From Anaerolineales bacterium (GTDB lineage Bacteria > Chloroflexota > Anaerolineae > Anaerolineales > UBA4823): 64,000 bases of DNA. Below are positions 7,301-15,653 of the stretch, piece by piece (within the stretch, counting starts at the first letter, position 1; every line of letters begins with the position of its first letter). The stretch spans positions 62,001 to 126,000 of the forward strand of contig JAFGJM010000044.1 of the NCBI GenBank assembly GCA_016929095.1. The letters are read 5' to 3'. Both the position numbers and the translations under genes were made by a program. A model generated the notes under the pieces. The model was given only the letters and a program-made list of their open reading frames with translations, searched no databases and was not told the DNA's origin.

Positions 7301-10051
7301 TCAATCTAAAAGATTCAATTGGATAGCGCGGTTAATGGCTTCTATACGATCATGAACGTCTAATTTTTGATAGATGTTCCTGATATGAGTTTTAACTGTG
7401 TGATAAGAAACAAACAATAATGTCGAAATTTCTTTAGCGGATTTCCCTTCCCGTAAATATTCCAATACTTGCAATTCTCGATTACTTAAAGGTTTGACCA
7501 AAGGGTTTATTATGACAGGCTTTTGATATTCGTGAGATTCACCGAAATAGGCATTCTGCGGTGAGTGATCGAAAGCTGAAAGGATTTTTTTTATATATTG
7601 TTTACTGGGTGATAACTTTATTTGATCGCTATACAGATTGATCTGGGTTAGCATCGTGGACAGCATTGTCTTGATGGTTGCTCCTTCGTTGACAAATATG
7701 CGGATATATCCTTCCGGTTCAGCCAGCGCAAGCGCATTGTTTAAGATATCAAAACTCTTTTCCACTTCCCCGAGATCATGATAAGCTTTCGCCTCTAAAA
7801 TCAGAGTTTCCAGCAATCTTTTCCTTCTGCCGGTTTCTTGTGAATGTTTTTCTATATTCAACAAGAAAGGAATAGCCGCTTCGGGGTTTCCCTGTATCAA
7901 TAATATACGTACCAGGGATATTTGTTCTGCAGTGGAAAGCTTTCGTCCACTTTTTAAAACATTCTGCTTTTTCTTAACCCAGCCAAGTATCGTACTGATA
8001 TCCTCCATTGCCAGCCAAATTCTAACTTGTAGATCGTTGAAAAATGACAAAATAAAATAAAATGGATTACGATTTTTTATCTCGCGTCGGACTTTCTGAA
8101 GATATTTCTTTGCTTCGACTGGGTCACCCTGCAAATAATAATCTGCAAGATAGAGATAAACTTTTATCGTGAAAAGCCATCCAAATTGACGGATATCCAC
8201 CTGGTTGAAATATGTAACAGCCTCAGATACCCAATCGCTGGCGGTTTTAATTTGATTCTGTTCGATTAATACATCTCCCAACGCCAGTTTAACAAGTTGA
8301 ACATAACCTCCCTCTAGATTGTTTTGGGTGGCATAATCCAAAGAGTGCCGCAGTTCACGCTCAGCTTCTCGTAATCGTCCCTGTATCCGTAGTATGCGGC
8401 TGACTTCACTCTTTGTGAAGATATAACATTCCGGCATATTATGTTTCAGGGCATTTTCGCATCCTCTTTTGAATGAAGAGAGTGCTTTTTCTAAATCATC
8501 AATAGCTTCGAAGGCATATCCGATATTGTGATAAAGCCATCCTGAAAGAAAGATATCTCCCTCGGGTAGATTGTTAATCGCATTCATTGCCACAGAAATG
8601 CCTTGAGGAGAATCGCCCAATTGTAAATCCACGGCTGCCTGGATCGCTGTAATATTTTTATGCAAGCTTACCAGGTCTTCTGCCGAAAGTTTTTCTTTAT
8701 TTTCGTAATTGAACGATGTTTCCATACAATGCAACATATCCTCAACCTGATCGAGGTTTCCCAGGCAAGTCTCGATCAATGCCCGGTAAACCCAAAATAC
8801 AGGCCTCTGCCATAGGTAATGTTCAGGTAAATAATTAAGCCATCTTTTCAGCGTGGTAAAATCGAGTCGGTTAATCACTTGAAGCGCACTCTCTTCGATG
8901 ATCATTGAAGCCAGGTCGAGATCACCGGCAGAAATCGCATGCGGTATAGCCTTCTCTGTAAATCCGTTTTCTTTTAGCCAGGTTGCAGCACGTAGATGTA
9001 ATTCGGGAATAGATGGGGGATATTGTCGCTCCAACCGCATTTTTATCGTGTCGGCAAACAAAGCATGGTAGCGATACCATATTCTCTCTTTACCTAAGGG
9101 CGTGATAAAGAGATTAGTGTTTTCCAGGTAATCAAGCATTTTGCGGCTGTCATTTTTATCTAATAAATAATCACATAAAGGAGCAGCAAGCTCATTTAGT
9201 ATCGAAGTTTTGAGCAAAAATTCCTGAATCGCTTCGTCCTGTACATCTAATACCGCTTCCGTCAGGTAATCGAAAATATAGCTCTGACTATCGCTAAAAC
9301 GTTTAATCCATTGGTTAGCATCCGGCTGATTTTTAATGGATAAAGCTGCCATTTGTAATCCGGCTACCCAACCTTCAGTGGTGCGGATTAAAACGCCAAT
9401 TTCCTCCGGAGTTAAATTTAACCCCATAACTTCACGTAAAAAGATCTCGCTCTCGCTAGCGCTGAATTCCAGATCTGATGCACTGATTTCGATAAGCTGA
9501 TTTTTTACGCGCAGCTCAGCGATCGGAAATTTGGGTTTGATCCGGCTGGCGATAACCAGGTGCATATGCTGCGGCATATGCGTGATGAAATATAAAAGAT
9601 TATTTTGAATACTATCCGACTGGATCGTGTGGTAATCATCCAGGATCAGGCTGAAGTCTGTGGGATTATCGTTGATCTGGTTTATCCAGGAAGCGAGTAA
9701 TTGAGGGTCAATCTCATCGTTGGATATATCTCCCATTTTAGGCAATTCAAACTGCCATTCCGAGTTCACCATAGATAAGGCATCGGATACATAGCCCCAA
9801 AAACGCAAAGAGCTATTATCATCGATATCAAGCGTTATCCACGCAGTTGGCCAGTCCTCTTTAGAGATCGAAGCCAGCCACTCGCCCAGTAAAGTGGTTT
9901 TGCCATACCCCGCCGGTGCGGTTACCAGGCTGAGTTTCCGTTTCATACCCAGGTGTAAGTATTTGATTAAATGAGCGCGTTTTACAATTAAGGAGCGAAT
10001 TATGGGCGATGCGATTTTAGTGGATAAGCGAGGTGAGGTTTTAAGAGCCAT
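7301..10051 (-). CDS. MalT-type LuxR-family transcriptional activator (second of the pair)
   Basis: This 916-residue paralogue of the 4186-6978 product has the same order: ATPase with Walker A APAGYGKTTLLGEW and Walker B LILDDYHTI, a long helical sensor region, and a C-terminal LuxR helix-turn-helix (LSNRELQVLEYLREGKSAKEISTLL). The ATPase halves are almost identical over several hundred residues (for example SRIKPKFPIAELRVKNQLIE in both), while the sensor region and C-terminus diverge. That fits duplication followed by a change of inducer. It is divergent from the transhydroxylase operon at 10554, with about 500 bp of control region between, and probably regulates it. The start is the ATG at 10051; no strong ribosome site is visible. 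Confidence 0.92.
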   Translation of the reverse strand: MALKTSPRLSTKIASPIIRSLIVKRAHLIKYLHLGMKRKLSLVTAPAGYGKTTLLGEWLASISKEDWPTAWITLDIDDNSSLRFWGYVSDALSMVNSEWQFELPKMGDISNDEIDPQLLASWINQINDNPTDFSLILDDYHTIQSDSIQNNLLYFITHMPQHMHLVIASRIKPKFPIAELRVKNQLIEISASDLEFSASESEIFLREVMGLNLTPEEIGVLIRTTEGWVAGLQMAALSIKNQPDANQWIKRFSDSQSYIFDYLTEAVLDVQDEAIQEFLLKTSILNELAAPLCDYLLDKNDSRKMLDYLENTNLFITPLGKERIWYRYHALFADTIKMRLERQYPPSIPELHLRAATWLKENGFTEKAIPHAISAGDLDLASMIIEESALQVINRLDFTTLKRWLNYLPEHYLWQRPVFWVYRALIETCLGNLDQVEDMLHCMETSFNYENKEKLSAEDLVSLHKNITAIQAAVDLQLGDSPQGISVAMNAINNLPEGDIFLSGWLYHNIGYAFEAIDDLEKALSSFKRGCENALKHNMPECYIFTKSEVSRILRIQGRLREAERELRHSLDYATQNNLEGGYVQLVKLALGDVLIEQNQIKTASDWVSEAVTYFNQVDIRQFGWLFTIKVYLYLADYYLQGDPVEAKKYLQKVRREIKNRNPFYFILSFFNDLQVRIWLAMEDISTILGWVKKKQNVLKSGRKLSTAEQISLVRILLIQGNPEAAIPFLLNIEKHSQETGRRKRLLETLILEAKAYHDLGEVEKSFDILNNALALAEPEGYIRIFVNEGATIKTMLSTMLTQINLYSDQIKLSPSKQYIKKILSAFDHSPQNAYFGESHEYQKPVIINPLVKPLSNRELQVLEYLREGKSAKEISTLLFVSYHTVKTHIRNIYQKLDVHDRIEAINRAIQLNLLD

Positions 10052-10232
10052 AGCAGAAAAAATATCAGTGGAAGTATCTTATTTACATAATAAATATATC
10101 CATTCAAGATCTAGATTATGAAAATGATTGTACCTCAAATTATTAACCTGCTGTCGATAACAAATACAAAAGAACTATTTTACTCCTTGCAGGATAATCC
10201 TAAAATACCCCTTGAATAACCCTTACCTTGTA

Positions 10233-10261
10233 TTGACATTGCTAATTGGATTTGCTATGAT
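10233..10261 (+). promoter_or_regulatory. Sigma70-type promoter of the transhydroxylase operon
   Basis: TTGACA (10233-10238), a 17-base spacer and TATGAT (10256-10261) form a near-consensus promoter. Transcription would start near 10268, giving a leader of about 285 bases before the ATG at 10554. Confidence 0.75.
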
Positions 10262-10553
10262 GAAATCGTCAACATTGTCAAAAAAGACATTTCACAGTAA
10301 GTAATTCCATCACCGATAGTTGTCGATTGTCAAAAAACTAAATATCTACCCTAAATCACGGGAGAAAGGATGGTTTAATTCGACTTCTTTAGATAGTCTA
10401 ATTAATGTTGATTTTAACTCATGGATGTAGCACCCGGGTATTTTATGTATATCCGGCAGCGTGCCCGGTCAATCGCCTTTTGATTGACGGGTATTATATA
10501 TAGATAATCAAATAAAGTTGTGCTTCTTTCCAATAGAAGCCATGGAGGAAGTT
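10262..10553 (+). promoter_or_regulatory. Long 5' leader with direct repeats and a hairpin
   Basis: TTGTCAAAAAA occurs at 10275-10285 and again at 10327-10337, close behind the promoter, and could be a regulator or antiterminator site. A purine-rich ribosome-like sequence GGAGAAAGGA (10361-10370) leads into ATG GTT TAA, a two-codon frame. Further down, CCCGGTCAATC (10464-10474) pairs with GATTGACGGG (10482-10491) in a hairpin followed by a T/A-rich stretch without a full T-run. I do not recognise a known riboswitch class here. Confidence 0.4.
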
Positions 10554-13151
10554 ATGGCCGATAAAAAGAAATCGAATGGAAAGAATGGAGAGGTAAAGAC
10601 GTATATCAAAGGGTTGGGGTTCTGTTCCTTTGGCATCGGCGCTAATGTCGCCCAAGTGGATGTAAAAGACGGCAAGGTACTCCGCATCCGTCCGCTTCAC
10701 TTCAACGAGAAATATGATCCCAAAGACTGGAATGAGTGGGAGATCAAAGCCCGCGGCAAAGTCTTCAAGCCTAGCTTGAAATCATTACTCCCCCCCTTGA
10801 GCCTGTCTTATAAGAAACGCGTTTACTCTCCTAACCGGATTAAATATCCGCTTAAACGAGTAGACTGGGATCCAAACGGCGAGCGTAATCCACAAAACCG
10901 TGGTACAAGCAAATATGTCCGCATTTCCTGGGATGAAGCAGTTGATATTGTTGCGAAGGAAATCAAGCGTATACATAAAAAATACGGACCATACGCAATT
11001 TTGGCGCAGGCTGACGGGCATGGTGAGACTAAAGTGATCCATGGCCCGCACGGATGCCAAACAACCCTGCTGAAGCTGATGGGCGGCTTCACTCTGCAAG
11101 TACGCCAGCCGGATAGCTGGGAAGGTTGGTATTGGGGCGCCAAGCATGCCTGGGGGATGGATCCGGTTGGCAAGATGGGGCCACAGACCAATGTGATGAA
11201 AGACATCATGCAAAATTCCGACATGGTGCTATTCTGGGGCTGTGATCCTGAAACCACGACCTGGGGTTGGCAGGGTCAGATGTCCAGCCGGTTATGCTAC
11301 TTTTTCACTGAACTGGGAATTAAATCCATCTATATCTGCCCAGAGTTGAATTACGGCGCTGCAGTGCATGCCGATAAATGGATCCCCGTGAAACCAAACA
11401 CGGATGCCGCCCTGCACCTGGCGATTGCCTATACCTGGCTTACCGAAGGTCTGTACGAAAAAGAGTATGTGGCTACTCATACCTATGGGTTTGAAGCTTT
11501 TCGGGATTATGTTTTGGGTAAAGAGGATGGCATTCCCAAGACCCCCAAATGGGCAGCACCGCTTTGTGGTGTGCCTTCCTATACCATCAAGGCGCTCGCC
11601 CGAGAGTGGGGTAAGAAAAAAACATCGATTGCCCACTGCAATGGCGGCTCATATATCCGCGCCAGTTATGCCACCGAGCCCGGACGATTAGAAGTCTTAA
11701 ATCTTGCCATGCAAGGCCTGGGAATGCCCGGACGGCACCAGGTGACGATGATCGAATGGCAGTTGTTTGGTCTACACACACAAAATCCGATGCCGCGTAG
11801 CAGCGTTATTCCAGATCCTGGTAAAGCATATCGGGGATACTTCCTTGGGTACTTCCCCAAGCAGCATGTCCCAAAAACCTTGATCCCCGAAGCGATCCTC
11901 AATCCACCCCTGAAGTGGTATGGGCATACCATGGCAGGCATGCCTAGAGAAGATCAGTTCATTCAGTTCGAGTACCCGGTTGAGGGTTGTTCTGAAATCC
12001 ATATGATCTGGACCGACTCCCCCTGCTGGATGACCTGTTGGAATGGTGGTCACCGCTTCCAGGATGCCCTGCGCAGCGATAAAATCGAGTTCGTATTGGC
12101 TCAGCACCCCTGGATGGAAAATGAATGCTCATTCGCGGATATCGTTCTGCCTGCAAACACGAAAATCGAAGAAGAAGACATTGGAATCGACATCTTCAGC
12201 GGATCGTATAACAGCATATTCTATGAAGGTCAGGCCATCAATCCTGTAGGCGAATCCATGAGCGATTATGAAATCGTGGGTGAAATTGCCAAAAAACTTG
12301 GATTGCATAAGGAATATACGGAGGAGAAATCCGTTGATGATTGGGTGAAACTTGGTTATGAAACCTCCGGAGTTCAGCAATTCACCAATTATGAGACTTT
12401 CCGCGAAAAAGAATACGCAATGGTACCCACCGCACCCGATTGGGAAAACGATGTGGCTGGCCTGTATGATTTCTACAAGGATCCGCAGCATAATCCAATT
12501 AATACCCCCACCGGAAAAATTGAGTTCTATGCCACAGGTTTGGCTGAGCACTTCCCCGATGATGAAGAACGCCCGCCCGTACCACACTGGATACCCTATG
12601 GCGAATCTCACCAGGAAAGCTTGCTCCACCCGCGCTCGGATAAATACCCATATCTGATCATCTCCAACCACCCCCGCTGGCGAGTCCACGCCATGCATGA
12701 TGATATTACCTGGCTGCGTGAAATTCCCACCTGCAAAGTAAAAGGTCCGGATGGCTATCTCTACGAGCCGGTATGGATCAACCCAATCGATGCACAAAAA
12801 CTGGATATCGAGAATGGTGATGTGGTCGAGCTGTACAATGATCGCGGCGGAGTCCTGGGCGGGGCTTATGTTACAGAGCGCATCATGCCTGGGGTAATTT
12901 ACCAGGATCATGGCGCCCGGACTGACCCCATCGTCCCCGGCAAGTTGGACCGTGGCGGAGCCAACAACCTGATCTGCCCGCATAAGACCACCTCCCGCAA
13001 CGCGGCAGGCGAAGTAACCAGCGGTTTCCTGATCGGGGTCCGCAAGGTCAATCTTGATGAAATGCGCAAACAGTATCCTGAAGCTTTCGCACGCGAGTTT
13101 CACCCGACGGCTGGCGTGATGTTAAAATCCCGGCTGGAAGGAGGAAAGTAG
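10554..13151 (+). CDS. athL: Pyrogallol-phloroglucinol transhydroxylase-like molybdoenzyme, large subunit
   Basis: This 865-residue molybdopterin-guanine-dinucleotide protein has no N-terminal Fe-S cysteine motif, as in the transhydroxylase of Pelobacter acidigallici. Active-site residues known from that enzyme have counterparts at a constant offset of 12-13: His156 (ADGHGE) for His144, and Asp187-Ser188 (QPDSWEGW) for Asp174-Ser175, the serine being the molybdenum ligand. Length and the partner with a C-terminal beta domain also agree. The known reaction moves a hydroxyl group between phenols without net redox. Members outside the characterised enzyme may use other phenols. The start at 10554 is set by GGAGG five bases upstream. 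It is followed after two bases by its small subunit. Confidence 0.82.
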   Translation: MADKKKSNGKNGEVKTYIKGLGFCSFGIGANVAQVDVKDGKVLRIRPLHFNEKYDPKDWNEWEIKARGKVFKPSLKSLLPPLSLSYKKRVYSPNRIKYPLKRVDWDPNGERNPQNRGTSKYVRISWDEAVDIVAKEIKRIHKKYGPYAILAQADGHGETKVIHGPHGCQTTLLKLMGGFTLQVRQPDSWEGWYWGAKHAWGMDPVGKMGPQTNVMKDIMQNSDMVLFWGCDPETTTWGWQGQMSSRLCYFFTELGIKSIYICPELNYGAAVHADKWIPVKPNTDAALHLAIAYTWLTEGLYEKEYVATHTYGFEAFRDYVLGKEDGIPKTPKWAAPLCGVPSYTIKALAREWGKKKTSIAHCNGGSYIRASYATEPGRLEVLNLAMQGLGMPGRHQVTMIEWQLFGLHTQNPMPRSSVIPDPGKAYRGYFLGYFPKQHVPKTLIPEAILNPPLKWYGHTMAGMPREDQFIQFEYPVEGCSEIHMIWTDSPCWMTCWNGGHRFQDALRSDKIEFVLAQHPWMENECSFADIVLPANTKIEEEDIGIDIFSGSYNSIFYEGQAINPVGESMSDYEIVGEIAKKLGLHKEYTEEKSVDDWVKLGYETSGVQQFTNYETFREKEYAMVPTAPDWENDVAGLYDFYKDPQHNPINTPTGKIEFYATGLAEHFPDDEERPPVPHWIPYGESHQESLLHPRSDKYPYLIISNHPRWRVHAMHDDITWLREIPTCKVKGPDGYLYEPVWINPIDAQKLDIENGDVVELYNDRGGVLGGAYVTERIMPGVIYQDHGARTDPIVPGKLDRGGANNLICPHKTTSRNAAGEVTSGFLIGVRKVNLDEMRKQYPEAFAREFHPTAGVMLKSRLEGGK

Positions 13152-13153
13152 CC

Positions 13154-13984
13154 ATGAAGGTATTCGTAATTGACGTTTCCAGGTGCAACGGTTGCTATAA
13201 CTGCCAGATTGCCTGTAAAGACGAGCATGTTGGCAACGACTGGACACCCTATGCCAAACCACAGCCAGATACCGGACAGTTCTGGCTTAAACTCAATGAA
13301 AAGGTTCATGGCAGTGTACCCAAAGTAAAAATGTCCTATGTACCAATATTATGTATGCACTGTGAAAAGGCACCCTGCATGGATAACTGCCATCCAAATG
13401 CCATCTACCGGCGGGAGGATGGTCTGGTGCTGATCGATGTCGAAAAATGCACCGGCTGCATGAACTGCGTGGATGATTGCCCGTACGGTGTGATCTATTA
13501 CAACGAAGAATTGAAACTGGCTCAGAAATGCACCGGCTGCGCTCATCTACTGGACCAGGGTTGGAAGGTGCCTCGCTGCGTGGATGCCTGTGCAACCGAC
13601 GCTCTGCGCTTTGGTGAGGAGGAGGAATTCAAGGAATTGATAGCCGGAGCGCATATCATGCATGAAAATTATGGCACCTCACCCAGGGTGTATTACTTAA
13701 ATATGCCCAAAAAGTTCATCGCCGGTACGATCTACGATCCGGATATGGATGAGGTTTTGATCGGCGCTGAATTAACTTTGCAAAATGAGGCTACCGAAGA
13801 GGTGTTTAAAGTAAAAACCGATAATTTTGGCGATTTCTGGTTCAAAGATCTCGATGTGGGTGATTATTCGTTATGGATCGAGATGGATGGCTACCTGACC
13901 AAGACAATGCAACATATCAACACGTTGGAGGATAAAAACGTGGGTGATATTGCTTTGTCCAAGGAATTGAAAGTATCCACCTGA
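13154..13984 (+). CDS. athS: Transhydroxylase-like small subunit: Fe-S protein with C-terminal beta-barrel domain
   Basis: The 276-residue protein has sixteen cysteines in four ferredoxin-type groups over residues 11-155: CNGCYNCQIAC, LCMHCEKAPCMDNC, CTGCMNCVDDC, and CTGC with a later RCVDAC. The last 85 residues (from AGTIYDPDMDEVLIGAEL) have the look of a transthyretin/carboxypeptidase-regulatory-like beta domain. The same Fe-S plus beta-barrel combination occurs in the transhydroxylase beta subunit, which is the main reason for the name. It starts two bases after the large subunit stop, with GGAGGAAAG as ribosome site inside the preceding gene, so the pair is translated together. It is cytoplasmic, with no signal peptide. 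Confidence 0.82.
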   Translation: MKVFVIDVSRCNGCYNCQIACKDEHVGNDWTPYAKPQPDTGQFWLKLNEKVHGSVPKVKMSYVPILCMHCEKAPCMDNCHPNAIYRREDGLVLIDVEKCTGCMNCVDDCPYGVIYYNEELKLAQKCTGCAHLLDQGWKVPRCVDACATDALRFGEEEEFKELIAGAHIMHENYGTSPRVYYLNMPKKFIAGTIYDPDMDEVLIGAELTLQNEATEEVFKVKTDNFGDFWFKDLDVGDYSLWIEMDGYLTKTMQHINTLEDKNVGDIALSKELKVST

Positions 13985-13997
13985 TTCCAAGGATCTG

Positions 13998-14029
13998 CCT
14001 GGTTGACCTTGTAAGCAAGGTCAACCAGG
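13998..14029 (+). terminator. Intercistronic hairpin
   Basis: CCTGGTTGACCTT pairs perfectly with AAGGTCAACCAGG around a six-base loop. No T-run follows, so it is more likely an mRNA-stabilising or attenuating structure between the Fe-S subunit gene and the transporter gene than a full terminator. Confidence 0.6.
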
Positions 14030-14120
14030 ATTTCACAAATCAATAAGGTCTATGAACGAACTATCCACTCAATGAACCAGGACAAGGATTCTTCCCTTCC
14101 TAAAATAAAAGGAGTTAGCC

Positions 14121-15353
14121 ATGAGTCAACAGCAAGTTGCTCAACCTGAACCAAAAGGTAGCCAACAAACTGGCCCAGCCGTTCCGTCTTATGCCTGGAC
14201 AATTCTAGTAGTGGCTTACATTGCCGGCGTGGCTGCACCGCTGAACCAGTTTAAAGTTTCACCCGTTATGACGGTGCTGATGGAAACCTTTAATATCAGT
14301 ATAGGCACCGCCGGCTGGTTGATGTCGGTGTTTGCTGTCACCGGATTTCTGCTGGCTATTCCGGCTGGTTTGATCCTGCAGAAGATTGGGCTTAAAGCAA
14401 CCGGTTTGATTGCCATGGGCGTCCTGGTGGTTGGTTCGGTGCTGGGCGCTATTTCGACATCTTCCGGGTTGATGATGTTCAGCCGTGTTATCGAGGGGGT
14501 TGGCATGGGATTGATTGCGGTAGTTGCACCGGCAGCGATCGCCATGTGGTTTCCCCCGGAAAAACAAGGTACACCGATGGGTATCTGGGCTACATGGGTT
14601 CCTGTGGGTAGCATCATCATGTTTTTCCTGGCGCCGGCGATGACATCCGGATTGGGTTGGCAGTCGGTATGGTGGTTTGGTGCCGCATTTGCTCTGCTGG
14701 CGTTTGTCCTGGTATGGCTGTTCATGCGCATGCCTCCCCATATGACGGCATCAAAAGACGCTGGTGGTCCGCCCGAAGAACCTCTGGATTTAAAGAAGGC
14801 GCTTTCCAATCGCAGTATCTGGATGCTGGCAGCCATGTTTGGTTTCTTTAACATGGCAACCATGGCATTCAGCACTTTTTTACCCACCTTCCTGGCTCAG
14901 GTGCGCGGATATTCAATGTCCAGCGCTTCCATTGTCACCAGCTTCACCATGATCGTCGTGCTGTTTTCGGCGCCGATCGGGGGTTGGTTGTCAGATAAAA
15001 TCGGCTCCCGGAAAGTTATGATCACCTGGCCGCTGGTCTTCACCGGTTTTATGATGCTCTTCCCCTTCACGGTTACCGGCGCAATGATCCCAACGTGGAC
15101 AATCTTGATGGGCGTCCTGGCTGGTGTGATCCCAACCGCCACTTTCGCGGCTGCCCCGGAAATCATGAAAAAGCCGCAACTGGCCGGAATCGGTCTGGGT
15201 GCAGTAGGAACAGGGCAAAACCTGGGTATGTTCCTCGGCCCGGCGATTTTTGGTGCATTGGTAGAAAGCTCCGGCTGGGCTGTTGCCGGTTACTGGATGA
15301 TCCCGGTACTGGCTTTGGGTTTCATAGCCGGCTGGCTGGTTAAGGTGAGATAA
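14121..15353 (+). CDS. MFS transporter
   Basis: The 410-residue protein has about twelve membrane spans, a soluble N-terminal 25 residues, and a central loop (around MPPHMTASKDAGGPPEEP). The motif GGWLSDKIGSRKV after span 8 and a related segment after span 2 are hallmarks of the major facilitator superfamily. The family includes organic-acid and aromatic-acid carriers. Because it follows the transhydroxylase subunits on the same strand behind a hairpin, uptake or export of a phenolic compound or its product is a reasonable inference. AAAGGAG lies just before the ATG. A strong terminator follows. Confidence 0.88.
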   Translation: MSQQQVAQPEPKGSQQTGPAVPSYAWTILVVAYIAGVAAPLNQFKVSPVMTVLMETFNISIGTAGWLMSVFAVTGFLLAIPAGLILQKIGLKATGLIAMGVLVVGSVLGAISTSSGLMMFSRVIEGVGMGLIAVVAPAAIAMWFPPEKQGTPMGIWATWVPVGSIIMFFLAPAMTSGLGWQSVWWFGAAFALLAFVLVWLFMRMPPHMTASKDAGGPPEEPLDLKKALSNRSIWMLAAMFGFFNMATMAFSTFLPTFLAQVRGYSMSSASIVTSFTMIVVLFSAPIGGWLSDKIGSRKVMITWPLVFTGFMMLFPFTVTGAMIPTWTILMGVLAGVIPTATFAAAPEIMKKPQLAGIGLGAVGTGQNLGMFLGPAIFGALVESSGWAVAGYWMIPVLALGFIAGWLVKVR

Positions 15354-15380
15354 TCAAGTTACTTTAAATAGATAGCAGAT

Positions 15381-15420
15381 AAGGGCTGTCGTAGAGTAAC
15401 ATTTAGACAGCCCTTTATTT
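15381..15420 (+). terminator. Rho-independent terminator of the transhydroxylase operon
   Basis: AAGGGCTGTC (15381-15390) pairs with GACAGCCCTT (15406-15415), followed by TTTATTT. The rest of the 15354-15653 gap shows no gene. Confidence 0.85.
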
Positions 15421-15653
15421 ATTATTAAAATTCGGTTTTTCAAATATATATAAAAAGTGGTCAATCAGTTGGTGGGTAAATCCGAGTAAAAAAGATTACT
15501 CAAAAAACTGCTTATTAATCCCCTGAGTTCCAGATAATAATTTAAGGAGTCAGATGTTTTGGGATTATGGACTTGGAAAAATCTATAATGATGCAATTTA
15601 TCACTCAAATATTCTCGAATCCATAGCAAAATTATCCCGTTGTGTTATTTTGG

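Noticed and set aside
12129-13103. 324-codon open frame on the minus strand
   Set aside because: It lies fully antisense to the transhydroxylase large subunit, whose motifs are convincing; no ribosome site and no protein family features.
14216-14887. 223-codon open frame antisense to the MFS transporter
   Set aside because: Composition is typical of a shadow of membrane-protein codons; the plus-strand gene has clear motifs, a ribosome site and operon context.
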